Below, in pieces: positions 50,644 to 63,562 of a DNA stretch of 64,000 nucleotides (within the stretch, counting starts at the first letter, position 1; each line of letters begins with the position of its first letter). The stretch spans positions 1,860,001-1,924,000 of the forward strand of contig JAGFBZ010001926.1 of the NCBI GenBank assembly GCA_018398805.1, in the 5' to 3' direction. The notes below the pieces were generated by a model. That model did no database searches and was not told where the DNA came from. It saw only the letters and a program-made list of their open reading frames with translations. Made by a program: the position numbers and the translations under genes. The DNA is from Hirundichthys speculiger (taxonomy: Eukaryota; Chordata; Actinopteri; Beloniformes; Exocoetidae).

Positions 50644-53600
50644 ACACTCCACATGCTGCACATTTTACAAATGAGACCAGACAAGCTCGAAGTCACCAAG
50701 ACTCTGCTCAGTTTGGCACACTTCTTATCAGCAGGATTTTTGGCAAATTCAGTCATCAGAAACAAATCAGCGTATACTGTATACTGATGCCGTGACCCTG
50801 TTTTACCCTGAAAAAGCAGCTACTAGAAAATATCCAGCTGACATCTGTCAACATTTCTTTGTGACTTTAATTAAAAACCCCCACTTAGATAAAAGGAAAA
50901 TAAAGCACTGAGGTAGCAACCTTGGTTGAGTTGCTGAGAGATGTTCACTTTAAGACTTTGATGCTTCAAGTACATTAAGATGGCACTACTTTTGCTCTTT
51001 TACTCAAGCATGCCGGAGTATTTTTCAAAAGGCTTTTCCTTAACAGTGTGATTTAGTAAGTCTTATGAGATAATTATTGCAATTGGTACTTTTTCATATA
51101 ATGCATATTTTTTTAGGAAATGCTGAAAAAAAAAATTCTGAATGAGTTCCTGTAATTCCTGAAAAGACAGCCCGCCGTGGGTGACCCTCTGTTTCCCATG
51201 TTTGCATCATAAATGGCTTCCCAGTCTCCATGTGCATGTGGATCAGTATTACATGTCTGGACATGTCTCCTTACAGGAGACCTACTTAGCTTGTGTAAGT
51301 GCAGGGTGAGGATGCAGTGCAGAATGCGGGTAATGATGCTTGGATAATTGTTGGCTTGACACCCACTATTTTCAAGGTACCGTGATTCATCTCTTCAGAT
51401 TTATGCTAGAGCTGTGGAAATGACTGACTCTCAAAGAAAAGAATTCCACTACAATTCCACTTGTACTTAAAGTGCAGCTCCTGTTTAGATTTGCAGTGAA
51501 GGTCAAGCTGTGTTTTTTTTTTTCCCTCTAAAAGCTAATGTGTATGACTGTACAAGTGAGAGAAGACAAAGAGGAAGTGTGTAGAGGCATTTGTGTGCGT
51601 GTGTGTTTTTTTAAAGACATGTTGCATGTCTTTTAAGCCTTGTAAGCATTATATAATATTGTGATTTCTGTTTGGAGCTGTCTTCGGTGTCTAATGCTGG
51701 TAAGATGACACGGATCTTGTGATGGTTTTGCACTCTCTCTCATTTGGTTTGCACCAGAGTGGGGAATGTAACACTTGCAGTACAGTATGTAGTTGTGTGT
51801 GTTCAAAATAAATTTAATCTGATCCAATAATACTTCATTAATCTCCAAAGGGACACTATTATGATAAAATAAAATATCACTGTGCCAGTCACCCACTGTT
51901 TTTAAACTGAGTGTGAAGAGTCATTGTAAAAGTAATATAGAAATACCCTTCTGTGTCTGGTTTCGACCACAATAATTAGCATCCGGTAGTATTCAGCAGT
52001 ACCTTTTTTTTTTTTTTTTCTCTTCTGTGTTGAAGACTTCCTGCACCACAGATGCAGGGGGAAGTCTTTGATCAGTCTACAAACAGCAAACCAGCCTTCT
52101 GTCTTCCCGCAGTCTCACTCTCGATCTCCTCTGTACAGTGAACACTGTGCTCTGTTCAAATCGAACTGGATTTATTTCAGAAAATGAGGCAACAGCTGCT
52201 TGGCAAGAAAAATGCACAACACATTTTTTTCTCAAGCTCAACAGCTGAGAAAACGCAGCTTTCATATGTGCATTCAGTATTTTGGGCTGCCTTTGTGCGC
52301 CTGATGTGGGGGTCTTTTGTGTCTTTCACTTCCTTGGAGCTTTTAAAAAAACATTGGCCTACAAAAAAAACAAAAAAGATGTTTTACACAAATTTAAAAG
52401 GTGCATGAATTTGAAGCACCAAAGTACATCTGGTCCACTTTTTTTGCAATACTCAAAACATGTTAAAAAAAAAAAAACATTTTTCACAATTTTTCTCAAA
52501 CACAAAGTGAAATTTAGTCACAATTGTATCCATATTGCCCAAAAAGCTGTACGACTGAATTACCAAGAATTAGAAAATGCTATAGTTTGTTAATCTTACT
52601 TAATTTTACTTACTGAATGATAATTAGATACATTGGGGTTGTCATCCATCAGTAACAGCTAATAATCCATAAAATCAAAACACAAAAAAGTAATTGAATC
52701 AGTCACTTCATGGTAAAAATAAAAGGCACAGTTGGGTTCTTGCAGGCATAAAGTCCATATATTGTATTTCAACCACCTTGGATATTTCTCTTGATTCTAG
52801 GATACCCCTGAATGGAACAATACTTCAGTTCTTCAAACCCACATAAAAGATGACAATAGTCTAAATTTAGATTGTTTTATTGAGACAAAAGAAAGCGTTC
52901 ACTGGTAAAGGGACATAGTGAAGTCAAAAACTGCATCTTTGCACCCAAATCTTCAACGCTCCTGTGATCACAGAGGATACTAATGTGCATGCTACATTGT
53001 GGAAAAAAATCCCAAATTTACAATTAAGTTACTCAGTGTGCAATAACTGGTCCTCTGTTGCAACAAATAACTGCTCAACAGGGTGATATTTCAAATTGTT
53101 GCAGTTCACTTTAGAAACAGAGAGCCAGAGTGCTCATTTTAATACTATTAAAAAAGTACAGCATGCTGTTTGGAACAAAATTACACCTTGTCAGGCTCAA
53201 TACACCCCCTGTTTTAGGGTACATCAGTGAGAAAGTTAACTTTGTGAATATAATGTTATATAATGGTGGAGCTTAATGTGGTTTCTTTTGCTCCCTGTGT
53301 GTTTCTGAGCATGATGGGATGTCTCCAAGTGTCACCTGTGAAGGAGCTCATAGCAGGTTAGTCTCTCTGCTTCAGCTTATACAGGATAAGCAACGGGGTG
53401 GCCTTTGGGTGAGGAACCCCTGTGCCAAGCGCCTGGGTGGTGGTGGTGGTGGGGGGGGGGGGGGGTGTTTATCAGTCCTGCCTGTCTGCTCTGAGGAAGA
53501 AATCTCTCAGGAAGAGATTGTGGTGGCCTGGGGAGATCTTGAGTCACTCTGCTCCTGAAAAAGAGTCTGAGAATGTAATTGCGTGGCAGCTCAGAGGACC

Positions 53601-53880
53601 GATTAAGGGGAGATTTGTCTCTGTGGGAAAAAAAAAAAAAACATATGAAAACGGACAAGAACGAAGCGGTGCACTGACATTGAGCAATTTAATCCTCTTT
53701 TGGTTCGTGTGCATGCGTGTCTGTGCACGCACGTGTCAATGCCAATCTTCCCCCAGTAGTCCACACTCATGCAGTACGTCTGTCTGAGCATAATAAACCT
53801 TTTCTGAATCTCCAGCTCTCTCCGTCTGTCCACCCCCCCCCTCCCTTTCTCTTTCTGTGTGAGCATAGTCTGGGCACCGA
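50644..53880. other. Intergenic upstream of atxn1, no gene seen
   Basis: AT-rich spacer with several T and A homopolymers (e.g. 52004-52020, 52466-52477) and a reversed SINE/LINE-like tail at about 51800-51865. A G-rich run lies at 53439-53466 (GGTGGTGGTGGTGGG followed by poly-G). No conserved coding block. Confidence 0.5.
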
Positions 53881-54412
53881 GCCAAGTGGAGTGTGTTTTT
53901 TTGAATGAATACCTGATGCGGCTGATGAGGCTGGCTGGGGGAGGAGCTGTGTCAGTGGAGTACTGAGAGAGAAAAAGAAATAGGGGGAGGGAGGAAGGGA
54001 GGGAGGTAGAGAGGGAAAAAGGAAGGGAGGCAGAAACACACACACACAGAGAGAGCACGGGAGACAGAGAAGCAACCAGGCAGAGAGGGATCCGGCGGAC
54101 TGGTGGCCTTGCATAACACGCAGTACTCACGCAGATCTTGGTGTGATCTCCAGCAGTGGGGGGGGGGGGACTTCCTTCACCGTCGGCCCGCTGCAGGGGC
54201 CAGCACAACCTCCAAACCAGAGGCTACAGAGAGGGAAGGCAGAGCTGGAGCAGCCTCAGCACAAGCTCCATGAGAGGAGAGCTACACAAAGGAGAGATTC
54301 AGGAAGAGGAGTCCTAGGAAACACGTCTCCAACACGCACACGCACACACACACACTGACAGTCAGGAGGAATCCTTGGACATGCTCTGCAAGCAGTGGCT
54401 GTGGAGAGACTG
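53880..54412 (+). promoter_or_regulatory. Inferred atxn1 promoter and noncoding first exon
   Basis: Purine-rich, GC-richer DNA with repeated GGGAGG, GAGAGA and ACACAC motifs ends at a good donor, GAGACTG|GTGAGC (exon end 54412). The atxn1 coding exon begins at an acceptor at 57884, so at least one upstream noncoding exon must exist, as in other vertebrate ataxin-1 genes with long multi-exon 5' UTRs. The choice of this donor is an inference from composition and splice-site quality; another candidate region is 55300-55500. Confidence 0.35.
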
Positions 54413-57400
54413 GTGAGCTATTCTTAGTACTTTAACCATAGGAGGGGAGGGGGAGTGGGGGCTCTCTTTTTTTTTTCCTTCTCGATCTGTGGCATAGTAG
54501 TAATTCTGCCCTGCTACTACACTCATGCGCTCTCACTGTTAAATCCCCGGAGACTGGAGTCGTAGCATCTGTCCCCCTGATCTGTCCACAGTCCCAGCTG
54601 AAGGATTTAACAGCACCGACCCATTTCGGTTTTTTTTTTTTTGTTTTTTTTCCTCTCCGATACAGAGGCATGCGTGCACGTTTCTGCTTGTTGTGTGGTG
54701 CGATTAGAGTGTGCCGAGCTGTGATGCAGAACTCTGGAGTCATTGTGAAGACAAACAGCCCGAACCCCACTGCTTGTTCCTACTGTCTGCTGCCACACGG
54801 TCGGTCCGCCTCTTAAAGGCGCAGGCACCGCCGTTGCACGGAGAAGGGGACAAAAATGGCTCTTAGGAATATTCGAAAAAGCGGTGCACTTTATTGATCT
54901 GCGCTTTGGCAGTGAAAGCACGTTTCTTTGCAAGTTAGTTGAGGTGAAACCATGTTTACATGCAGGGAATCATGCATAAATGCATGTACATATTGTCCTC
55001 CACAGTACCTCCCCCCCTCTGTTGCATGCCAGAGCTCAGATTGATAATGATGTTTTTGTTTTCTATATATAGCCATTTGCTGTACAGGGTACTCAGTTAG
55101 TATCTGTGACTGGCCTTGACAACAGGTTTATCACCCCGGGGTAATTGCATTTGCTGTTTTTTTGCGTTAATCTTTTGCAGAGAGAAATGTGCCCGCACAC
55201 TGTCAATAAATAATTTGGGTGCTTTCTTCATGCCTCTCTGCATAATCCTGCTGCAGAGAAATGTTGTTGCTATGAAGCCATGGATCAATACACGGAGTAA
55301 ATAGTGGGTCTGGGAGTATAAGAGAATACTCGGGGCTCTAGCGGAGGGAGGAGAGGTGAGGGACTGGAGTAGCTGGCAACTGCAACCTAAGAGGGAAGAT
55401 GTAACCCTGCTGGGGGGCCTCTCACCTGGAGACAGCAGGGAGGAGGCTGAGTGAAATCATCTCATCCACACAGTGGCAGCAGACACACACCGCTGCACAA
55501 GCCTATCTTTGTGGTTTGTGTAGCTCTTTGTGTGTGGGGGGTATGGAAAAGGGATCGCACGTAAAGCTGGCTCCATCACTGTGTCTGAACTGAGAAGTGT
55601 CAGTGTGATGAGCCGAACACAGTGCGTCCTGTCCCTTCTCTCTGTGTTGTCATCCCTCCATGCATGTCTTAAAGATGTCAGTCTTGAGGGACTGACTCAG
55701 GGATCCCATGCTGTGTGGCTTGGTGTGACAGTCATCTCCTGAAAGCTCACCTTCGTTCTCCATAGTATCACATATGCCTTGTTTGTTGGTGTTGATGCTC
55801 TAATTACAGGCTGACACGGGGAGATCTAGAGAGGTTTCTGGCTACCGAGCTATATGCGCTTTGTCCAAGAGCCAGAGAGACACCCTCCTGTTTTATGTGT
55901 CTGTTCAAACTGCCAGATTTCCCTCCTAATGCTACTTTGATGATAGCAGGTCCTTGTGCTTCAAATGTGATGTCATTACAGTGTTGACATGGTGTTGGTG
56001 AGGTGGGGTTGTTGCTACTGAGTGATGCTGCACAGTGTAGCTCAGACTGTAGCGGCGGCTGTGTTGCTGATCGGGGATCTCTCAGTGAGGTGGGGGCAAT
56101 GGCGCTCTGATGCTGCAGGCTCTGCTCAATGTGGGTCAGGAGAATCAGCACTCTGTCTTCTCCCCTTCGCCTTTCCTCTCTCCTTCTTCCCCATTCCTAT
56201 TTCTTTTGTTCTCTATACCACCCCTACATCATTCTGCATCTTACATTGCTTTTCCCATCCCCTTCCCCTCATTCTCCTCTTTCTGTCGCTGTTTCTTTCG
56301 ATCTCTGCTCCCCTCCTTTGTTATGTATGTTGGATCTTCCATACTATAAATCGAGCAGAGCTTCTCGCTGCTTTTGGATGCAGTGACCTTGTCAAGACCA
56401 ATGTTAGAAGTAGATGTGTCCTAATAAAAAATGACCAAGGTCGCCTTTAATGCATCCCCCCCCTCTTTCTTTATGTAACATGTCTGTGGCTGACTGTTGT
56501 ACTTGTCAAGTGATTATCAAATAATAAAGAACTGAATGTACAACAAGAAAAATTAATGGAAGGATGTCTATTTGAGTGTCCTGTTGTTCATTTTATTATT
56601 ACCTCTAGCTAATGAACAACTCAGAGATCTTTTCATCGACCCACAGATAAGCTTACAGAAGAGAACAGAAACTGTGGAACAAAAAGAGCTCATAGGAAGC
56701 AAAAGGCAAGTTAATTCATTAGAAGTAGAGGATGCACTGAACGGAGGTTTTTCTAGTGTGTGCATAAATATTTATTTGACATTTACGTTCATATAGCCTG
56801 CACCTTTCAAAACTGACAGTGTAGCTGCTGCTCTGGTTTGCTGAGATAGGAAGTTACCTTTCACCAACCAAGCTTGCTTATATTATAATTTCCAGGAATG
56901 TCCCCATTTCTTTAGCTGTGCACTTGCTACACATCTCATTTAACCCAGTTATCAGATCTTCCATTGCTCAACCAAACTCTTAAGAGTTCACACTCTCATT
57001 GTTTGTTGTCAGTTTAGTGTTCCCTTGAACTTTGAAACATTATTCAAACAGACCACAGCAGAATGCCATTGTCAACATACTTTGAAGCACTTTGGTGACA
57101 GTATATAGTGATAGAAGAATGCCTCCATAATCACATTTTAAGCTACATTGTTTTCAATTTCATGTGCCCACTAATCTAGACTTCCTTTTTGGGGGTGGAT
57201 GTTATATTTACAGTACAGTACATCCCGAATGACTCAACACAAGGTCTGGGACTGTCAAAATAAAGGCAAAACTATGAGTTCTTCTTCAGTTCTTTCTAAG
57301 TGCCTTTCTTCTTTCCCTCTGCTGTGTTTTCTTACAATAGACTCAAGGGAATGATAAATGCAGCACACAGTTGTGCACACAAAGTTCAGAGGACTCCTGC

Positions 57401-57883
57401 TTGGGAAGAGACTCCCCAAGAGCCTTTTCCACATTATTCAAATGGCATGTAACTTTGCATTCCAGTTTCTATATGTGATCCATAATCACTCATGGAAAGG
57501 CAGGTTGTGATATGACAGTTGGTCAGTATCACATGTTGTGCATGAGATTAACACAAATCAAATGCAATGCTTATACCTGGTGCCACCTTGTGGCAAAAAG
57601 AGCAATGGCATCAAAAATATGAGGGTGGAGAAATTTTTAAATTATGTTGGAGATTGCTGTTTTGCATTTTTAGACCTGGAGGAACAATTTGAGAAAATGG
57701 TTCATAAAAATTGGCTTTGCTTACTGAGCTGACTCTGCTGGAGAATTAGACCAATGAGATCTAAGTTTCAAGTGAAGAATGGTTTACTGATATAGCTCAA
57801 GTGCAAAAGAGGAGGATTTCTTTGCAAGATATGTCTAATTTCACAATACTTGAATGTCTGATTTGAGCTTCTTTGTGTTTCAG
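54413..57883 (+). other. Inferred atxn1 5' intron
   Basis: Between the candidate donor at 54413 and the acceptor TTTGTGTTTCAG ending at 57883. The stretch 56160-56310 is strongly CT-rich. No coding block or clear transposon was recognised. More UTR exons may be hidden here. Confidence 0.4.
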
Positions 57884-58129
57884 ACTTCCATCAACATTGT
57901 GGAAGAGGGGAATCAATCAGAGATGATTCCTCATGAAGTTTATGGAGCTCATTTTGTGAGCTGGAGCAACTCCATCTTCTCTCGTGTGAGACCTGGAACT
58001 ATCCACCTGTAAACACAAAGAGTCAGCCGCAGAGCACTGGTCCCGGTACATAACCACTCATTGTAGTTGGGTGTTGCCTCAGAGGAACCTAGAAGTGATA
58101 CGAGGGAAGATTAAGACCCCAGTGAGACG
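57884..58129 (+). other. atxn1 5' UTR portion of the main coding exon
   Basis: From a good acceptor (CTTTGTGTTTCAG, AG at 57882-57883) to the ATG at 58130. It contains several upstream ATGs (for example ATGATTCCTC at 57923), as is usual for the translationally restrained ataxin-1 leader. Confidence 0.55.
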
Positions 58130-61100
58130 ATGAAAGCCAACCAAGAGCGCAGCAATGGATGTCTGCCTCCAAAGAAGCGTGAGATCCTGGCTCTGGAGCA
58201 GAGGCCATTAGTAGTAGCCACATCAGCACCTCCTGCTGCAGTGGCTGCCGAGAGTCCCCATGCTGAAAACCTAGCATGGCTGGCCAGTGTAGCCAGTGAG
58301 CACTGTAAGTCCAGAGAGTCTGAGAGTCCAAGATGTCATGTCCCCTCTGCATCCTCCTCCTCTCCTTCCACATCTATCCCTTCCCCAGCCACTCCCCTTT
58401 CTGCTGTGCCCTTGGCCTCTCTGCCTGCAGTTTACCCAACTGCCCTTCCGCAACAAGCCGGGACGATCCAGTTTGCTCAGCTGGGACCCAATGTTCAGTT
58501 TATTAGCTCTGGACCCTATGCTGGTTACATCTCCTCTCACATCATCCCAACTAATGCTACTTCTGCACCTAACAGCTCCGCTGTAGTAGGTCAGCGTCCC
58601 CAGCCAGATGGTTACACCACTGCCCTTCTTCCCTCCAATACCAAAGGGGAACAGCAATTTCAAATAGGCCTGTCCTCTGCAGAACTGGCTCCTGTGTCGC
58701 TTCCAAGTTCTCCTCAAGTCACAAGCCAGTACATCCACCTGGACAGCAGAACACCACTGACCGTCAGCGGAAACGCCGTGACATCACCCACAAGCCACCT
58801 CCAGCTTCACCATCATACAGCCGTCCTTCCCCAGACGCTTACACTAGCTCCATCACAGCTTGTGGTTCAGTATGCAGATGGTTCAGTTGGAAAGAAACCA
58901 GAAGGGCATACTAAGGCAGTGATGAATGGGGAATTGGAGGTAGTCAAACAGGCAAAGTCCACCAGTCAGCAAGCAAATCATCAGCAAGTCCAAAGCTATG
59001 AGGCTAGACATATCCTCCTACCTGCTGACTATGGCCAAAACCCTGCAGGGCTCCAGACCTCCTTGGTGCTTGTGGCCCAGCCAAACAATGGAGCTGAACA
59101 TGAATCTGGTTCAAATAAGATCTCCTTAGTCCAGACTGAGAAAGGAAGCATCTGCTTGGGAAAACCGGTGTCCAGAGCCCCGTCTTTCACTTCCCTGTCA
59201 TCCTCAGAGGTGGTGAAGTCTGTTGCTCCACATACTGTCATCCAGACCACTCTACCCCCTGAGGAGCTGCCAGCCAGTCTCTACTCCTCCACACAGCCCC
59301 CCATCATAGGCTATATCACCAGTGCAAACCAGCATGCTGTCAGCTACCATGCAACACTGCCCCAGCACCTGGTCATCCCAAGTGGCCAGTCCCTCCTCAT
59401 CCCGGTCAGCAGTGCAAATAATGGTGCAGAAATAGAGGTTAGTCGTGCTGTCAGTGCCCTGACTGCCACCACTACTCCTCAAATATCAACCGCCATGCCA
59501 CATGCCTATCTGGCTACAGCGCTGTCCAAGTGTGAGGCACTTGGGCCAGATGGAAATCTACCATCCCATGCTATGGCACAGGCTCCAGCCCTGGCAGTAC
59601 TGCCACCAAACCCCGTTCCTGCAGCAGTGGCAGTTCCATCCCCAGCTCCCACTCCTGTTACCACTCCTGCCCCTGTTTCCATCCAAGCCTCTCCCTCCAT
59701 CTCTTCTTCCTCTTCACCTGTTGCGCTTCCTCCGTTCTTCATGCGAGGCTCCATTATCCAGCTGGCTGATGGGGAGCTCAAGCGTGTGGAGGATCTCAAG
59801 ACGGAAGATTTCATCCAGAGCGCAGAGATCAGCAGTGAGCTGAAGATTGACTCCAGCACTGTGGAGCGTATTGACACCGGTCAAAGTCCTAATGCTGTGG
59901 TCATACAGTTTTCAGTAGGAGAGCTCAAAGCTCAGGTAAGGGATGTCTGATTCACCTTTCTTGTGTGTCACTTTGATTTCCAGTCATTATGTGTATAATT
60001 TCAAACTTTTCTTTGGTTCTCTCCAGGGATAGTCTAGAAAAATTCCATTGTCCTTTTTTTTTCTTTTTGTAAGAAAAAAAGAAACCAAGTGTAAGGATGG
60101 GCAATGTTAGGGTTTTATCCGTACCAGTGTCAGTAATGCTTATCACTACCAGCATGAATGATACTTTTATCATTAATACTCAATTTAACTTAATGCAAAA
60201 TACAAACACACGACATGGTAGTATGTTTAAAAATTGTCAGCTGTTACAAAACACTGCAACCGAATTGAAATTTCTACTCTTTTCTGTCCTTTGCACTGTA
60301 GTTATCATTATATTAGAACAAAAACCAAGGGAGCAGCACTACTGAAGCATACTATACTGTCCTTATACATTACATTTATTATCACAATCCCACACTTAGT
60401 GTTTCCTATTAATTTTCAGTCTTCAGTTGAAAAAACAAACAAACATGTAATACATGTTGACCTCAGATCTCCATTGTGTTGCTTGCTTCACTTTGCTCTG
60501 TTCAAAATCAGCCTTAAATGGGGGCGATGCCTGCAAGATAGACATTCATCTTGAACAATATTTCGAGTTCCTGTACTCGAGTGTACATAGTTAATTCCAA
60601 TGACGCCCTCTAAGTCACTGTTCTACTCTCTCCTCCTTCCTTGCCAAGAGATGCACTACTGCCAAACTCACTGCAGCTCTAAAACCCTAATATCTAAATG
60701 TAGATAAAATCTGTGAGGAATGGCTGAAGCCTAGATATGCCAAATTGTAAGTATTTGAATACATCCATCCGTTATCTATGCCTGCCTAATCCTATGCAGG
60801 GTCACGTGGATCTGCTGGAGCCTATCCCAGCCCTGGACAGATCGCCAGTCTATCGCAGGGCCACATGTAGACAAACAACCACACACACTCACACGTAATC
60901 CTACGGCCAATTTAGAACCATCAATTAATCTCACATGCATGTCTTTGGACTGTGGGAGGAAGCCGGAGTACCCGGAGGAAACCCAAGGAAGTACAGGGAG
61001 AACATGCAAACTCCACACAGGAAGGCCCCTGCCGAGGTTTGACCCTGTGAAACAACAATGCTAACCACCTAGCCACCGTGCTGCCCTGTTTGAATACAAC

Positions 61101-61600
61101 AATAATGAAATGTTTGTATTCATTAGTTACGTAATAACTGCAGATCTATGGTTGCTGGTACCAGTTTATCAGCAGTTCTTGATACCCATTCCTAAATAAG
61201 TGAAAATGTTAGTGATGAAGAACTTCAGAAGCAGAGGTGGTGAACCCCTGTCTGCCTACCCACATATGTCTTTTAACCACACCTTCACTGCTACCATCAG
61301 ATTAGGATGGTTTCTCTTTCTTCCCCTATCCACCTGTCTGCTGTGCTGTCCAGTTTCCCTCACCTGTTCTCTTCTTCCATATGTTCTTGGTCTGGATATG
61401 CTTATGCATGGACTTGAATGGTGTAGTTGCACTTTAACCACTTCTCTGGCCTCATACACAACCACTCATTGACAAATCAATGTAATTGCACCATATACAG
61501 TATTTCTCAAAACCAGGATGAATAATGCCAAACGTGCCATCCAGGTCAGGATTTCATGCAAATCCTTTTATAGTAGAAGACCCCTGCATGTTGAGATATA

Positions 61601-61633
<33 letters not shown>

Positions 61634-63562
61634 GTATATATATATATGTATATATATTTTTTTTTAACATCAAGGACAAATTAAGAATGCAAATACTGAT
61701 TTTGTTTTGGAAAGAATGAATCACCTGTCCACTCATCTGGACATCATGCTTCCCTGGGCCACTGCATCACTGGGTCACACTTCATTAACAATTGACATTT
61801 TAGGAACACTTTTTTTCCCTTGAAATACCTAACCTGAAATATTTGATTTTGCTGTGAATTCATTCACATCAATAGGTTCTAACTTGCACTTTTTGTAATG
61901 TATGTATTTTTTTTAGCAGATTAGTTCCATTATGTCAGTTTCAGTGCTCTATTTCCAAGAGCAAAAGTGCAGAGTGAGATAGAAAAGCCTACAAGATAGT
62001 GGAGCAATTACCATCTAAGTCAAGTAAGCATGATACTAGCGACATTGATGATGAATGACAATCAGAAAAAGAGCTAGAAGATGGTAGCAGTAGTGACTGT
62101 TGAGCTGAAGATACTGAAGGAGTTGAGGATGGCGAAGGATCAGATGTTGAGAGAGCTAAGAAAGTGTCACCAGACATTGTCAGAGATGGAAAATGAACAG
62201 GGAATGTCTGTAAAGCAAAATTCAACCTATTTGAGGGTCTCTTTAGGAGAGTGGAACTTGGATGTTGAGGGAATAATAGAGCCATTCAATTTTTTTATTT
62301 CATCTGTTTCCAGAAGATCTGATGGATGAAACTGAGCACAGGTGCACAAACACACACAAAATGCATCTGCACACAGCGTGCCCAGGGTGGGTTGACAGTT
62401 TTTATATGATATAGGCTTAGTAAGCTCATGTATTCCATCAGTGCATGCAGAACATATTAAAACTGAGGAGACAAAATGTTGCCTGCAAAATCAGAAAAAA
62501 AAGTGCTTTGAAATGTTATTATTATTTTATTTTGAAAATATCAAGTGGTTAAATGTACAGTTGGTAATGAGGGGGTTGAGGATTCGAGCAGGGAACTGTG
62601 AGGAGTGGAAACGGCTTTGTTCAACATTTTTGCATTGTATGAAAAAAAAAATAGGGATTTCAAGAATTTTCTTATTCTGCTCCAAAAAAAAAAATTACCT
62701 TTTAAAGCAGCAGAAAAGAATATGTTTGTTGCAGTCTCATACAAATTTGGTAGATGATGACTTTGAATGTGGGTGTTTGTTTTACATTGTAAGTTGTCAG
62801 GTTTCAGAATGGGTTTTAGCAGAAAGATAACTGTCTGTTATTCATGTGCTCCTATCCAGGTGTGTGTGGAGGTGCTGGTAGAGTATCCTTTCTTTGTATT
62901 CGGCCAGGGCTGGTCGTCGTGTTGCCCCGACCGGACCACGCAGCTGTTTGAGCTGTCCTGTGCCAAGCTGTGTGTGGGTGACGTGTGTGTGTCACTGACC
63001 CTCCGCAGCTTGAAGAACGGCTCAGTGACAGACAGTCGGGCTATGGGGACCAAGCTGAAGACCGGTAACCTCTCCAACTCCTTTCACAGCACGGATCTCA
63101 GTATGAGGAACAGTATGAGTCCCAACGCTGCAGGGCAGTAACAGTGGTCTCCTCATGAAGGGTTCCAATGCAGACAGGATGGAGAGACAGCAGGTTACTG
63201 GAACAGGATTTGGGCTACCAGCAGGAACGGGACCAGTTGAAGGACAAGCAGATCGAATCTACAGAGCTGGACAAATGGTAGCTGTCCCAGGGACTGGAGA
63301 TGTAAGACATGAATCAGTGACAACAGACATGTCCACACTGTGTAAATTACAGTGCATTGATCAACAGAGACCCTCAGTCCGCAAGAGGCGCTGGTCAGCT
63401 CCAGAGCGAGAGCAGACTGAAAGAGCTGAGGAAGAGCCTCCCCTAACTCTGCTCAAATCCTCCTTCATCCCACAGGAGGTCAAAATCAGCATAGAAGGCC
63501 ACTCCAGCGCTGGGAGAGAAATAAGGCTTGAACAAAAGAGTGGACTGTTAAGAAAACCTTAA
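58130..63562 (+). CDS. atxn1: Ataxin-1 (AXH-domain transcriptional/splicing cofactor); frame break in last exon
   Basis: Nuclear RNA- and corepressor-binding protein that partners with Capicua. Two coding exons: 58130-59935 (602 codons, donor CAG|GTAAGG) and 62860-63562 (acceptor TATCCAG). The start MKANQERSNGCLPPKKREIL is the conserved ataxin-1 N-terminus and differs from ATXN1L. A long Ser/Pro/Ala/Thr-rich low-complexity body follows with PHTVIQTT, PPIIGYITS and LPQHLVIPSGQSLLIPV. The AXH domain starts at about residue 534 (PPFFMRGSIIQLADGELKRV) and crosses the intron into VEVLVEYPFFVFGQGWSSCC. The C-terminus holds the NLS/14-3-3/UHM-ligand motif RKRRWSAPE, then IPQEVKISIEG. There is no polyglutamine tract, unlike human. 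The AXH frame ends at TAA 63139, while the NLS block is in the +1 frame, open from 63119. One extra base between 63119 and 63139 explains this. The two alternatives are an intact gene with a consensus error or a truncated protein. Confidence 0.92.
60764..61085 (+). repeat. L2-type LINE 3' end fragment, best preserved copy
   Basis: Has TCCATCCGTTATCTATGCC, GGGTCACGTGGATCTGCTGG, CGCCAGTCTATCGCAGGGCC, CTTTGGACTGTGGGAGGAAG and CATGCAAACTCCACACAGGA, then the terminal CACCTAGCCACCGTGCTGCC. It is the longest of the copies in this window and extends furthest at the 3' side. Confidence 0.85.
61597..61660. repeat. (TA)n-rich microsatellite
   Basis: Imperfect alternating TA with occasional CATA/GTATA interruptions in the atxn1 AXH intron. 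It is followed by a T run. Confidence 0.9.

Larger units (their letters stand above)
59936..62859 (+). other. atxn1 intron splitting the AXH domain
   Basis: 2.9-kb intron bounded by GTAAGG and CCTATCCAG. It contains an L2-type tail at 60764-61085, a (TA)n tract at about 61597-61660 and an acidic-looking, stop-interrupted region at 61990-62200. The position of the intron inside the AXH domain matches the mammalian gene. Confidence 0.8.

Noticed and set aside
53603..54208. 201-codon antisense frame in the atxn1 5' region
   Set aside because: Low-complexity Ser/Leu/Pro translation of purine-rich repeats (CTCCCT on the minus strand). Chance openness from skewed composition.
58271..58738. 155-codon antisense frame within the atxn1 exon
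   Set aside because: Shadow of the Ser/Pro-rich coding sequence; no homology and no independent start or splice evidence.
61990..62330. Acidic, piggyBac-like region in the atxn1 intron
   Set aside because: A frame reads as Asp/Glu/Ser-rich with DIDDE and DGSSSD but is interrupted by several stops and lacks any transposase core or terminal repeats; similarity is compositional only.
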